In this document: piece by piece, positions 40,701-54,600 of the stretch
Numbering within the stretch: the first letter of the stretch is position 1
How the letters are laid out: each line of letters opens with the position of its first letter
Source of the DNA: Spodoptera frugiperda
Lineage: Eukaryota; Arthropoda; Insecta; Lepidoptera; Noctuidae
Assembly: GCF_023101765.2 (NCBI RefSeq)
Contig: NC_064231.1
Coordinates: 868,001-932,000, forward strand
Length of the DNA: 64,000 bases
Reading direction: 5' to 3'
The notes under the pieces: generated by a model
What the model was told of the DNA's origin: nothing
The model's database searches: none
Seen by the model: the letters and a program-made list of their open reading frames with translations, nothing else
Position numbers and translations under genes: made by a program

Positions 40701-42612
40701 TTTCCCTTGTAGAGAGCGCGAGGCGATCGGTTGTGCCCGCTGACAGCTAATATGCGCACCGGTGATGTACTGCATCGGGTAGCGTATTGGGGAAACAACC
40801 TTTGTTTTGTAAAACGCTCAGAACAAGCTGTGGTTGCTAGAACATCTAGAATTTTGTGTTTTGTACACTCCATGAGATAAATTGGTTATTCGTGCTTAGT
40901 TACTACTAGCTTTCGCCCGCGGCTTCGCCCGCGTGAAATTAGTTTTTGTCAATCCTGGTCCTTTATGTCTAAGAGACTCTTACAGGGGCCAGCCTCACGT
41001 TGTGTACAAAAATATTTTTAAATGACCTAATTTAAAACATTTTTGTACACAACGTTTGCTGTTTTGTTATCATTTGTTAAAATGTGGAGATTGTTTGGAC
41101 TCGACACTCGCGAGCAGGCCACGTACAGTTGGCCATGCGAAAAACAGTTTTTCTCTAAATGGACACCTGCGCTTTGTTAATGGTCATTGCGAAGGCTGGT
41201 TTGAGGGGAAACTGGATTCTTTTAAACTGAAACGGTAAATCTGTAGGGATCATGGGTATGCGTGGAATCAAAACTTCTTCATCTTTAGCTATACCTGTCA
41301 TTATAATTGCTCCAATAATATTGCGTCCTAGCTGCGTAATTTGCAATCGAGTCCCGTTGCATAGTCTCGGCGCTTCGAGATTTCTCATTAATAAAACTGG
41401 AACCCCAACTTTCAGTCTCAGCTTATGAGACGGCACTCCTGACAGCTCTAAAGAGTTTAGAAACTCGGTAGGATAAGACGTCACCCTGTTCACTGTCCAT
41501 GACAATATCTACTGACAAATATTCGACAACATCGCCTTGCACATGTGACATCATTCTTAGCGACGAAGAAATTAAATTATCAATATTTATTTACAACCAA
41601 TGCATAAAAAAGTAGGAGGTTAGTAGCTTAGGTTAGTTTTACACCTACTACGACCTCTTAGATTAATTAAAAAAAGGAAATAAAAGCAAATCGGATTTTT
41701 TTAAAGTAACGGAAACTATCTTACCTACTTTTAACTATGAACTAAAAGAAAAAATTAATTTACAGGACCTAATTAATAAAAAACACTTAAAAAGTTATAC
41801 GAAACAAAAAAAATAATTTTACTGGATCGAAAAATGTAACTCTATAGCGCAAATTTCTCTAATCGCATGCGTCCGACAACGACGTCTGCCCTCACGTGTC
41901 TGCCCGTTCGGGTAGGCATAGTTAGATTCGTGCGCTCCGCGCGATGCCGCCACACTTCGGCGAATGTGCGCGACGACGACCGACGGCAGCGGCGGCGATG
42001 CAGAGTATTCGTTAAAAGGAATTTAAACTTCAAAAACGAACTTTTTTGTAACTTGATACACCCAAAACTTCTAAATTACATGTTCCTAGGTTCAGTGATT
42101 AAGATTTCGTATACAAAAAGTTTGGCTTTGTAGTTCCAGTTCCGAATCCGTTCCGTTCGAATTTCGGGAATTCCGTTTGTAGAAAAATTCTGCACATCCT
42201 TTGAGACCTACGTACCAAGATTCATGGTCTTATCTTCAATTCAACCCCTATTTCACCCCCAAACTGGTAAAAATTTCAAAATGCTAGAACAAACGATTTT
42301 TTGTTTCTTATGACGTGATATTTGACGAACTTGCATACTAACTTTCAACCCTTATTTCACCCCTTAGCTGGTCGAAATTTCAAAAATGCTAGAACAAATG
42401 TTTAATGATTTCTTATCAAGTGCTTAAATATAAAGTTTCATGGTTTTATCTTTTAAAATTAAGAAATCCCATACAAACTTTCAACCTCTATTTCAACCCC
42501 TTCATCCCTTTTTTTCGAAATAAAAAGTAGCCTATGTTCTGTCTCAGGGTCTAAAGATTGTCTGTACCAAATTTCATCAAAATCGGTTGCGAGGTTTAAG
42601 CGGGAAAGCGTA

Positions 42613-42645
<33 letters not shown>

Positions 42646-45600
42646 GTTACTTTCGCATTTATAATATTAGTTGGGATGTGTAATTAAGTAGGTAATTACC
42701 AAGATAAATTGCATAACACTATGCATTTATTATCTTTACTCAGCACTATGCATCTATTATCTTTAGCAGGTTACAGCTAGATTCTCTTTTCGGAACACTG
42801 CGATAATATAATCAATCGTATAACACTAGGCAACAAAAAAAATAAAAAAAAATTCCCAGAGATCTGATTGTGTGATTCGGAAAGGCCATGGTATAGAGAA
42901 CTTAGAACAGTAAATAAAACATCTCAGTCACGTATAGCTTTTAAGAGAAATTTATTTTTAGTTTTAACAATTTTTTCTTATTATTTTAGAGTAAAATATT
43001 ATTTAGACTTGAAAAATAAACTAGTTTTTGTTCTTTTGGCCTGCCTGTTATAAGAAGAGGTTGGTGTCTCTCTAATTAAAAACCAGCAGTAGTCTGAAAG
43101 CATTGCAGTGGTCCATTTTCCCTGATAACGCTTTTCCATTGAGGCAATTTCTTGGTGAAAGCGCTCACCGTGCTCATCACTCACTGCGCCTAGATTTTCT
43201 TTAAAAAAATTAAGGTGCGAATGCACCCCAGTTGTTTATAAGCATGTAACAATTGGTTTATAAGGCTTTCATATTGAGGCGATCGTTTATTTCCCAAAAA
43301 AATTTCCGTGACTTGAACAAATCCATTGCTTTAATCTTGAACCATATATTTCAGATTTTTCCTTAGGTAAGTCTCTAAAAAGATCGTCAAGCTCAGATTG
43401 GCTGATCAAATGTGGTGCTTTAGATGTACTTGCCACTTGAAAGTCTTCACATTCATCATCAGAACTAGAAGTGTTACTTGAGGATTCAACGTGACTTGGT
43501 GGGTTAGGTACTGGAAGATCTTCTGAATGTGGTATTGGTTTTGTTACGGAAGACACCTCTGCGTACTTTACTGTGTGCTCAGATTTCTTAGAAAATCCTT
43601 TGACATCTGTGAGACAAAAATAACAGTCACTTACATGATCCTTAGGTTCTCGCCAAATCATAGGTTGACCAAAAGGCATCTTTGTTGGTTTTCCATTAAA
43701 CCAGTTTGTCAAATTCTTGTGGCATGAGAAGCAACACATGTGTGGCACCCAATATTTATCTTGGTTGCGAACGTCTAAACCAAAATATGCACGATAACAC
43801 TTCGTAATTACTTAACGGCGTTATGGGTTTTTTTACTCTTCGGTGAAAATAAAACAAAATAAATCCGGAGAATTAACACAAAAGCGAGACATGGCGAAAG
43901 AAATCAATGTATACTGACACTACAAAATATTATTGTGATCGTTACTAAGAAGAATTTAGAGCTACCCTCCAAAACTAATAAAAAAAGTGATTTTTTACAA
44001 AAATGTTAAAATCTCCATTCCTATACGTGACTGAAATAAATTATTATTTTTCTGGTATTAGGTGTATGATTATCAATAAAATACGGTATGAATTTTCCCC
44101 GGGAAATTTTGAGTGTTGCCTAGTGTAAGTGAAGGACAACTCGCCTGAAAAATCATGTCTCTTTAATGACATCGGATTACTAACTCTAAATGACACAATA
44201 ACGACCAAACATTTCCTTTCTGCTTCTGTGCGGTATACAAATAGACATATTTATTAACTGTCTATAAACTGTCAACCAATAGAGAAACTGACACAAATTT
44301 TAATGCGGAAGTTATATCTATTAAATATATCCTTTCCACCATTGATTGAGCTCTAAAATATATCAGTAGATTTTACGACAGAAATTGCAATAAATATGTC
44401 TAACTAATACTGAATGGGTTGGGCTTGCTTATTGATTCTAATGGAGATTTTATACTTAACTGCATTTCATACGTAAAGTAAGGCTGTTTATTGTCCAGAA
44501 AGCCCGAGTAATCTAAAATTACAATTGATCTATTGTAAAGTCACGCAAGTTTACTCCTAAGGTGTCCCATAAACTATTACCTAAGTATATTCTGTTAAAT
44601 AGACAACAATTCATACATGATTCTGAACGCATTCAACAATTATATTCAAGTACAAACATGAATGAGTTACCAGATAGATATAATACATGATTATAGAGAA
44701 ATTATGCGACAATTACATTGATAACCGACCCAGATCTCAAAAAACCAAGTCAAAACAATAAACAGCGACTGATAAATAAAATGATAAATAGCAATTTGAA
44801 CTTTGACAACGGTAATTCCCGGTAAAGTAATTAGATCTTAGTATTATCTCTCTACACGATTTTCCTTAATATTCAAGATTATTATAGCAAACGGTCGTGA
44901 TTCTAAATAATAATTATTCAGTATAAATGGCGTACACATGTTTTATGTTATCGCCGCCTCGTGGTGCTGACAGGAATAGGTACTGCAACATATTCATTTG
45001 TCAAAACTTTTAAAACGTGAATGCATTCCAATCCAGTTAAATATAACGTAGGTATTTAGTTGGAAACTAACTAAATCATATTGCAGTGTCCAGTGTCCAA
45101 GTAGAGTTTAAAAAGCTTGTTCATAATTCTATGTCCATTCATCATTGGCAAAATTAATTCATAAATCTTGCAGTATTAAAATGTCTCCGGTTTATTTTCC
45201 GGTCTATATATTGTGTCTCTCGGACGGCCGCCCCACTTGCGTTGATATGAGACTTTTTGCTCCTGTCGGGTAAAAATCGGTTTCCTCTCGAGCAGTGCCG
45301 TGCTTCAGTGAACTGTACGCTTGCTTATGAAATGTTTGACGGGTCAGGAATTAGTTTTCCTCCTTGATATTTTTTATCGAAGCTTTTCCCTTAGGCCTCG
45401 GGTTTTATCGCATTTACAGACTTCGTTTACGGACTGCAGACGATATTTTTATCTATAACTCTTCGTTTATCTGGTATAAAGTTGTTTTTGAACTCATTTA
45501 TTTTCCTGGTACATGTTTTTATTACAAATGATTACAAAATTATTGCTTTTTTGACGTGCGGATCGAAAACGTGGTCACGTTATCCACAGCGTTTCTTAGA

Positions 45601-48600
45601 AATGTTATAGATAAACCTCTTAACCTCGATGAGCTAATAAGTAGTGTGTACGCTCGTCCATATATGTTAGTAACCTTGTACAGACATTATCGGAACAGCC
45701 GCTTCCGTGGGCGTTCTTTATAGATACGAATACAAAACGCAATCACCGAAAAAGCTTATCTCCACCATTAATATTTCAAAGAAACATTATTGTAATTAGT
45801 TGAGTGATATCTAAATTGCTTGATTTGTTTTTTTTCTGTGTGCTAGGCAACGATTAGTTTATACATAACGTAATATGTCATCACCGTAGCCAATACCTAA
45901 TTCGAAGTTAATAGCCGAGTAATTAGAGCCAAGTAATTGACTACTTTACGACACTGCTGTCTTTTAAATTAATTTTATAGTAGCTGTCTGCCTTGAGTGT
46001 CTCGGTATATTCTTATTTCTTAAAAAACCTGGTCCTGATAATTACGAGAATAAAAAAGGAACAGATGTGAAGCTATTACGTTAACATCCATTACACTATT
46101 TTTTGTAGCTAAAGAACTATAATACATCCTTTTTACCACGCTTTTATTGATTTGACTGCTTACTTACTGAAAACGTCTTTCTTAATTTTATTTTCGCTTG
46201 ATTTCAAGAAATCGGAATAGGATTTGTTAAACTGGTAGAGAAATTATAAGGAGAAAGAAAAATTTAAGTACATTGTATTAAAAGTCATGTGTAACTTCAA
46301 CTTGCACTCATGAAATCCACCGGGTATATGATTTTTTGGAACCAAAGACATAATATAAAAAGCTGTACAAGTTCGTTGTGACTGCAATGCGTCTAGATTC
46401 CTTAATAATAAATTATTGACATCGAGAAATCTTACGACGATTGCATTAATTTTAGTTACCTACCTATTTATGCGAACTTGGTCCTTTGGCAGTATTTTTT
46501 TTTTGGTCCTAACATAAATATTCGTTAGAAACAATGGATGAGCTTTTAAAAGCTATACTTAATAATTGTAGAAAGTATAGGCTTGGTACCGAAAGTATTT
46601 TCTTAAAGTAATTATCGTATTAGCTACTAGGTGCTAAAAGCTTGCCCCAAAAAACTTTTACTAATTAACTTATATACAAAGTGTAGCCTCATACCACTGT
46701 TTAATGGAGGATCACCTTTTATTACATGTACACACGCATAAAACGAAAGGCTCCATTTTGTCCCGAGTGCCTGTCATAAAACTGTACCCTAAATAAAAAT
46801 AGAGTAAAACAGAAAAATAAACACTGTGACGTAGCGTTACTAGCCCCAGCAAGCGCGTAAACGTTCTCATTTATCCAAATAAATAGAAAATATTTTATTT
46901 ATTAACATCGCTGAAAACCTTATTTCCAAAAAAATACAATAAAGGACGTAAATATTTGCAAATCCTGTTAAACTCCATTGTTGTCATAGAATGATTTAGC
47001 ATCAAAATACTTACACAATATGGATTCAGTTCCGAATGCAAACAAAGGTTACATTGTTGAAATTCCACTTTATTATGAATTCCATTGACCCAAATATTGT
47101 TGCTTAAACAAAATTACCATGACCCGGTAATGCAGTGCGGTCTAATTAGTTGATAATAATTCGGACACACACCAACATTTCTGGATACGAGGTAGTAAAG
47201 TTAATTCAATTTAATGCGAGGTGTAAGGTGACAGCTGAGTCGCGAGCTATGGAAGGCAACACGAGTGCGAGGCGAGGTTTGAACGCGACGTCTACGCTAC
47301 GGCGAGTCGTTGTGGCGACAGTTAGTTAGTTAGTAGTGCCATTAGAGGCAAGCCCGCGGCATCCCGCCCCCTATCTCGCCGCCTCGTTCTCCATTAATGC
47401 TCGTTTGTGTCAAAACGACTTAATATAAAGTAATTAAGTCGTTTTGACACTGTTTCCTTTAATCCTGCCCGAAACCTTCCTCGTAAATACAAGTAAACTG
47501 CTTTACGTACACAAACATACACCCTGAGGTCCCTGCTACTATTCGTACCGTTGAGTTTTACTTAAAAACTGAGGACAACGACTGCAGTTAATTGACTGTG
47601 AGAGAAAGATTAGACGCTTTATTTGGGCCTGTACCGGAGTAGTTTCACTTCAATGGAATGTTGCAACGATTTAACATCGCTCACTTCACTCACTTTAGTA
47701 CAATGTATTTTCGCTAAAATTATTTGATAACCCTCACATGTGTTCTAGTTTGTTTTCGAGTTTGATTGCTAACGTTCACTTGACCCTCATGTAAGCTTTG
47801 GCACCGTTTATTACTCCCTGCCCTCGTAAACTTCTCTTTATAGTGCACATGAGGGTAAGCCGCTTTTTTAATAGAGCGTTAATGGTAACTATAGTCCGGT
47901 GTCAAGGGCCAACCCTCCGATATCATCCCTTCAATGTCATCAATGCAGCACAGTTTGAGTTATACAATAGGCAACAGCCCCATTAGAATTGTCGACCGTC
48001 TTATTCTATTTCTTTTGTCTTCAAAAACATTATCTTTTATTAGCAAAAATAAAATTGCTGACAATAAAACTTGGTGGAAGTGAGTGAATTTTATATTGAC
48101 CAATTTAAAAGTCGCGTAATAAAAGTTTGTTCTAACGACTTTATGTTGCAAGCCCCTTTTCTTACTGGCTAGGTAATGTATGCCCTTAATTGAGTTTGTG
48201 TCTCACAAGGCTTTACTTTTTCAAGTACAATTGGACATGTAACGACCAACGACGGTTCATTTAGGAAGTTGCAAGTTACCATAAGTACTGGACATAAAGC
48301 AGCGAAGTCTCTGAACATTGGCGACTTGCCCTCAATTGAGACGAACTGGGGTGTCTGGCAATTACTGTACATTCTCTATTTACGTTAATAGTGCTACGGA
48401 ACTGGTGGAGCTTTCGTTGGTGTACACTTGCAGTTTTTATCTATCTTTGAAATATATTTGTTTCTACAAAGTAGTAAATATTTACCTATGGAGACGCAAT
48501 AAGTTAGAGTAACCTTGGCTGACATAATTACAAATGCCACACCCCACCAGTGCCCTATACCTACCACCCTGAAAGTTTGTAAATACGGTTGTTTAATTTT

Positions 48601-51600
48601 GTAAAGCTAAGGTTTCTGCTCATTATGTAAGCAGCCTTCGTAATTGAGAATAGTATAAAGATTTCCTTAATTTTTTCCGTTTTCTGGGTAACCGTAGCGC
48701 AGTTACACCGGCCTCTTTACGATAACTGTCGTTATCCTAAGGGGGCGGCAGGTCACCGAGGTCGTACGCCGTGACATTGCTCCCCTTTATTGAACTCACT
48801 CGCACTCCCTTATCACGAATTAGCTCTCCTCGCATTCGGTTCACGGACAAAGTAGGCCGTTTCGCGCGCTCTAATTTAAACTGAGCGCTCTCCCGGTTTA
48901 ATGTCAGGACACTAATTAAGGTAATTAGAAACATGTTAGCGCAAGCTAAATAGTGACGCAGTGCTCACGTCCGTCGTTTCATTGTCGACGTAGCTTTATG
49001 ACCGCCGAACTTTACATAAGCGTCTGCATTTTAAAATGCGCATGAAAATGGCAAACTTTTGTATCGGACCGTTTGCTCGGTGAATATACGAGTAGCTGAA
49101 CAAAGTTGCCAACGAGTACACCGTACATTAGACGGAAAGACGGACCGACTCGAGTGGGTAAATGCTATTTGCAAGTTGCCATTCGCCCTAGACTCGGTCT
49201 GGAGTGCTCTCCCGCTGCCAAATTGAAACGAGCCTCAACTGGAGCAAAATGAACGCCCTGGTCCCGATACCTGTATGCTACTCGCTACTCTTATTCCACC
49301 AGTCGATGCATTTTTTCTGTACCCTGACCTGTATTGAACCCGGATACTTGTCAGATTTCCCCAATATCGGTAAAATGGGTATTTTTGATTGAAAATTGGA
49401 AAGTATCCTAAAAGCGACTGTTTGGACAGTTCAATTTTCAATATTGCCAATCAACTTCAGCGGCTTGTTCACTGTTTGACAAGGGGACGCCCGTTGCCGT
49501 CTGCTATTTAAACTGTACAATTTTATAACGCGGAGTGGAACCGTCATCGATTTAATTGGTAGATATGACTTGGAAAATATAGCTTTGAATTACAAATATT
49601 TCCACTTCAGTAGCATTATTATCGTTTCATTGAGGAGGAATATTAAATTATAGCGTTGGTTTCTGTACTCAAAGACCAGTGACATTTCAAAATAGGGGTT
49701 GTGAAGACTTTCATTTTATTTACGCCGATTCTGTATTATCAGCTAAGTGATGTTGTTCTATGATAATTAGTAGTAGTGCAGTCACAACCTCGCAGGTAGT
49801 GAAGGCCTTCACCTTCACCGTATTGATCTTGCGTCTACAGACACTGCAGTTAGGCGGATAGCAGTCTTATTTTAACCTTTTCCACTATTATTCTGCCTCG
49901 TAATTTAACAATAACATTAATTAAATGCTATTATAACTCTGTTATCTCTCTTGAGAAACGACCTTAATTGACATCAATTTATTTTTAATTATCTATATAA
50001 AATGAATTCTCATAACTTACTTGCAATGGAATATTTTTATTCATCACTGGATTAGTTTAACTTTATTTAAATCTACACGGATAATAACGGCAGATCTTTA
50101 CTTTCAATGCCAATTTCTATCTGTCCTTAGTTTTTTACTGAAATTGTAACCAAATTCAGAAACTACTACTTTGTAGGTAAGCATTTAAGTGTCACTTATA
50201 TCAAACTTAGTTAAAATCCTAATAATGAAAGCAAAATTCTCTGTTTGTGTATTTCTTGATTAAATCGTTACTCATATTTACTTTACATATTTTTACACCG
50301 TTGCTAATAAATAGTTTTATACGCGCATGTGCTCCAGTCTCAGAAACAAAACAACCAAGACTAGTAAAATACTCAATTTCTCCAATAAAAAACTCAGTAG
50401 CTTTTATCAGAAGACACAATGCAATAAAAACAAGATAATTAAATATCGTTATTAATAACTTCACAGTAGCAACTCCGTCGCTAGTTGTGATGCTATCTCG
50501 AAATCGATACAACAGTAGTCGAGAGTTGTACGTTACTCTGTTCTTATCTACAACACGAGATACCGACCTATAAAAATATTGTTATTATGATGTTTTTTAT
50601 AGTCAATAGTCACTCATAAACATTATAAACAATCACAACCGTATCACCAGTGATTGCTTGTAATAAAATTAAGTTAAAAAGTCAATTGTGATGAATACGC
50701 AAATGAACATTTTGGTGGCACCTATAATTAGTGCAGGAAAGCCACTGCCGGTTTCAATAATTTCGTATACAACAACAATAAATTATTTACCAATGTATTT
50801 ATAGGTTTATTAATAACACTTATTCAATTGTTACATATTTAACGACTTCGATTTTAACTTTATTGAATTAAATATGATTTCATTTATTTACTAGAGTATG
50901 TGCTGAATCTGCGGCCACAAGTTAATTGCAAAAATTGTAAAGCTACAAATGCGAACACAAAAAAAAAATCCTCTTTCTTTTTGTTATTTTATTAAATGTA
51001 TATGTAGTTACCTATATTTCGTTATAACATCGCCTTGGAATATTCTGTTATGATGTTGTAATTGTGTCTTAATAAATAAATAAATAAATAAATAAATAAA
51101 CTCTTCTTAATGTACACTAAATGTGAATCTCCTGTATCTCTTATAACCAAATTGTAATAATTATTACTTGCTTGTATTAAAACAGCTTAAAATTTAATCC
51201 AATTATTTTTTGTTTAGGTACAAGGTGGAAGTTGCGGGTAAGAGTCTGCCCGTACTTACCACTTTGGACAAGGGGCGTTACGGCGTGATCGTGTTCGAAT
51301 CGCTATCGAAATACGCGAACATGGATAAGTGGAATCGAGAACTCCTCGACAAGTACTGCAGGGAATATTCCGTGGGTGTTGTTGCGTTCGCAACGCCTGG
51401 GGAAGAGACTCTAGTTGGCGCACAGCTGAAAGGATTCCCTCTGTTCATGCATACTAATTTAAGACTAAAGGTGAGTACTGTTTTGTTCGTACTATTATAC
51501 TGCTAGTTTACAAATACTTTTCAAGTAAAGAAACAGGTATTGAAGGTAAATAACAAACACTCTGTATTTATTAATTTCCAATGGTAAATAGACTTTATGT

Positions 51601-54600
51601 GATGCAAGTCTGCACAGTGCAATTTAATTGTCTGTCTATCAGATATCATCAGCTACCAGTATCCATCGATATTATATCATCAATATATCAGAATATTGAT
51701 ATTTTAAAAAGTTTATGTACCTCATGTACTAAACACAAACCACCTTTGTAATGTGACTAGATAATTATATTCCAACATTATAATCTATCTGTCAGTACAA
51801 TGCGATAGTCATTTAAATATCTAATTAAAACCATTAGAATATCAGCATTAATAATCGTGTAGCCGATAACAAGAGCTGTCCGTATTAGGTGCCCATTGAA
51901 CCTAACTGATTACTATTACAATGGCTGGTCAGATGGCAACAAAGCATTCAAACAATAATTGACAGTAAATGAAAAGCATTATATTATGTAAATTAATGAA
52001 ATATTAGTAAAATAATATATTCCTTCGTCAAATTATTTAGGACTCCTTTTATTCAACCAATGTTTAATTAAAGTTGTAAAGAATCTTAAGGCAAGGTACA
52101 TAAACAAATAGATTATGTGCGAAAACTACCTCTCTTGCAGATCGGATGAAAGTAAAATAAGGGTTATTCTTTCATTATCTCAAGTAAACTACGTTACTAG
52201 ACGAGGAACAAAATTAAATGATAAATAAGAACTCCTAATTTCCTGCTATGTTACTAGTAGCCGAGATTTACTCATCAGATATCAGGCATATTACAAAAAC
52301 AAAATGTAGAAGAATTATTCATATGATCTTTCTTTCCTAGGACGCAACGCTAAACCCAGCATCGCCAGTGCTCCGACTTGCCCGCGCTGGCGAGACGGCC
52401 TGGGGGGCACTTCCAGGCGATCACTGGGCAGTGTTCAGGGCCAACAGTTCAACCTACGAACCCGTTGCCTGGGCATTGAGGCAAAACGAATACGAATCCA
52501 CTGGTAAGCTAATTTTATATTTGACCTTCTTTCTTCTTTCTGTATGTTTTATCGGTCTTCTTCAATAGCAAGTTTAATATTACTAATCATAACACTAGCG
52601 CAGTTTCTAAACTAGTCAACAAGTAGCCAGTACTTAGTGAAAGTTTAATGTTCAAGTTTCACTAAGTACTGGCTTACCTCATAGCCTGGACAGACAGGAC
52701 TAGCCTTACCAGTATACCTCGTTGCCAAAGCTCGTACAATTCAGATCCTTCAATGTACAAAACAATCACCTGAAAGTACAAAGTAACGTCTTATCCATCG
52801 ATACACACAATGTACGATATGAGTCACTAACAAAACATGATTTTGAAAGCACAACTTCAAAATTCTACCAATATATCGTAAGCATCGTAACATGTTCGAG
52901 TAACAACGTAAACTACTGCCATAAAGAAGGAATATTACGCAACACATTACCCGATATATCGTGCTCAAATCTAATGGTAGTTTCGAATAACGTCAATTAA
53001 TATTAATCACGCCCGTCATCATGTCCTAATTAATGGAAGGAATGCCATAACACTTACATAGATTCGAGCAATCTATTCGCGGCATTAACACTATTCTGCG
53101 AAGGTTTTTTTGCAGATTATTCTGCTATTCGCGTACATTTTCTTTTTCCTTTAATCGTAGTGGTTTTCGATTTTTTGCCCTTGTATTGTGACATTCCTAA
53201 TAATCCTTTATGACACGCTTAATAGTATCATCTTCCATAAGTTTTGTTGTTTCGTAGGGTCTAAACTATGCTACATAATGTAATCACTGAAGGTAATTTC
53301 GTTTCTAACTATTCCGTAATGTAGGTAATCTTCATCACCGAACTTTAACGACTTTACGAATTTATTTAATTAACAGCTATGCTTAAACTGTTAAGTGCTC
53401 ATCAAGAAAATCCCTTGTCCTTACCTTCAGATTTGATTAATCGACATTTTCATCCATAAAGCAGGTCTATAAAAACTTTTACTCTCATAACAACGATAAA
53501 AATTAAATGACTGTTGAGTACCGATTACGAGGAAAATTAATTTTGTGCTTTAAAGAAGGTCCCGCAGGAAGTAAAAAGCAACAATGAATTAATTAAATTT
53601 AAATAATCTGTTTAATTTTAACGTAAGCCTAAAAGCTGAACGCAGCTGTTGGAACAGATTTAAAATAACAAAAGTGGCAAATTATGGCGTTACAGTCACC
53701 CACAGAAGACCGAAAATAATTATGTAAATCTCTATTGCTCGTACACTCGTACACTATACCAGTTTATGTGAGGCGAAGGCCGCGAGCCACTACGGTGACA
53801 TTCTCACACTGTCCGCGACAGTCCGAGACAATTTACATACATCTACCTACATTCCTCATGACTCATGAGAACAAATATCCAATCATTATCACTAATACGA
53901 TTTTAGTTGGCTATTTTAGCCATCATTGTGTAATAATATGTTAATCAGTTTCCTCACATTGTTTAAGAAAATATATCCGTTCGAAATGCACGAACTCTTA
54001 AACAATATGAATGAATTATTTTATGAATTATCTTTAATCGGCAATTTGTACGCTGATGAAGTGGGTTGAATATTTATTATGGTTAATGATAGGATTTGTA
54101 AAGTTTAATATACTCAGAAGTGCTCATAATGTAAAACCTAGTCAACAATTGGAAAAGATAGAATTGTGTAACAAACTTGCCTAGTCACTTGTAATAAAGA
54201 GTTGAGTATAAAATATTACTTAAATTCTAATAAAAAAATAAATTCATAATCCTCCGGATTGTGAAGATAGCTTCACAATCCTAGCGGCGGTGATGGTAAC
54301 CATTTGAAATGGTAGTATCTGTCTCATATGATGGTAACCATCTGTCCTGATGGTAACCCTCAGAATCACATAATTGGTAAGCAATCGCTGAAAACGAGCA
54401 GAAGGATTACTGTCCGCTCGTTTACCGTCATTTTTCGTTTATATAACAAAAAAATATATGTGTTACAGTAAAAATGTAATGGGTCAATTTGTTTGTCATA
54501 GGTGAAAATAAATGCTAGCGTGGGTGGAGCTTACGTTATCTCTCTTTCTATGCCAATAGCCAATACAGTTTGCGAGTTTACCCCATCCATTTCACAAAGG

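Larger units (their letters stand above)
40906..42676 (-). mobile_element. Helitron, complete termini, decayed coding region
   Basis: On the minus strand the element begins TCCCAACTAATATTATAAAT and ends GGCGAAAGCTAG. It is flanked by A on the 5' side (42677) and T on the 3' side (40905), the A/T target of rolling-circle Helitrons. A GC-rich hairpin (GCGGGCGAAGCCGCGGGCG type) sits just inside the CTAG end as expected. The inside carries a PIF1-like helicase remnant at 41505-41155 and its continuation in another frame. A (CAGA)n tract lies at about 42612-42644. The element is inserted in coding intron 2 of sfl in antisense orientation. Confidence 0.9.
42824..44125 (-). mobile_element. CACTA-like DNA transposon with 3-bp TAA target duplication, internally deleted
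   Basis: The termini are CACTAGGCAACA at the left and its complement TGTTGCCTAGTG at the right, flanked by TAA on both sides (42821-42823 and 44126-44128). CACTA-type ends and a 3-bp duplication fit the CMC/EnSpm group; that placement is inference. The element carries two minus-strand coding remnants (43748-43287 and 43226-42999) separated by a deletion. It lies 147 bp from the Helitron in the same sfl intron. Confidence 0.8.
40148..51217 (+). other. sfl coding intron 2 (11 kb)
   Basis: This is the longest intron inside the coding part. It carries the Helitron, the CACTA-like element, a GC-rich block with a perfect hairpin (47210-47450), another GC-rich block (48680-49200) and the TAAA microsatellite. 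No additional exon is required: the split Arg136 codon joins exactly across it. Confidence 0.9.

Noticed and set aside
42612..42644. (CAGA)n as an independent microsatellite
   Set aside because: It lies within the Helitron near its 5' end, where such tracts are common in related copies.
47407..47450. miRNA precursor
   Set aside because: An 18-bp stem with an 8-base loop is too short for a canonical precursor and there is no further flanking pairing.
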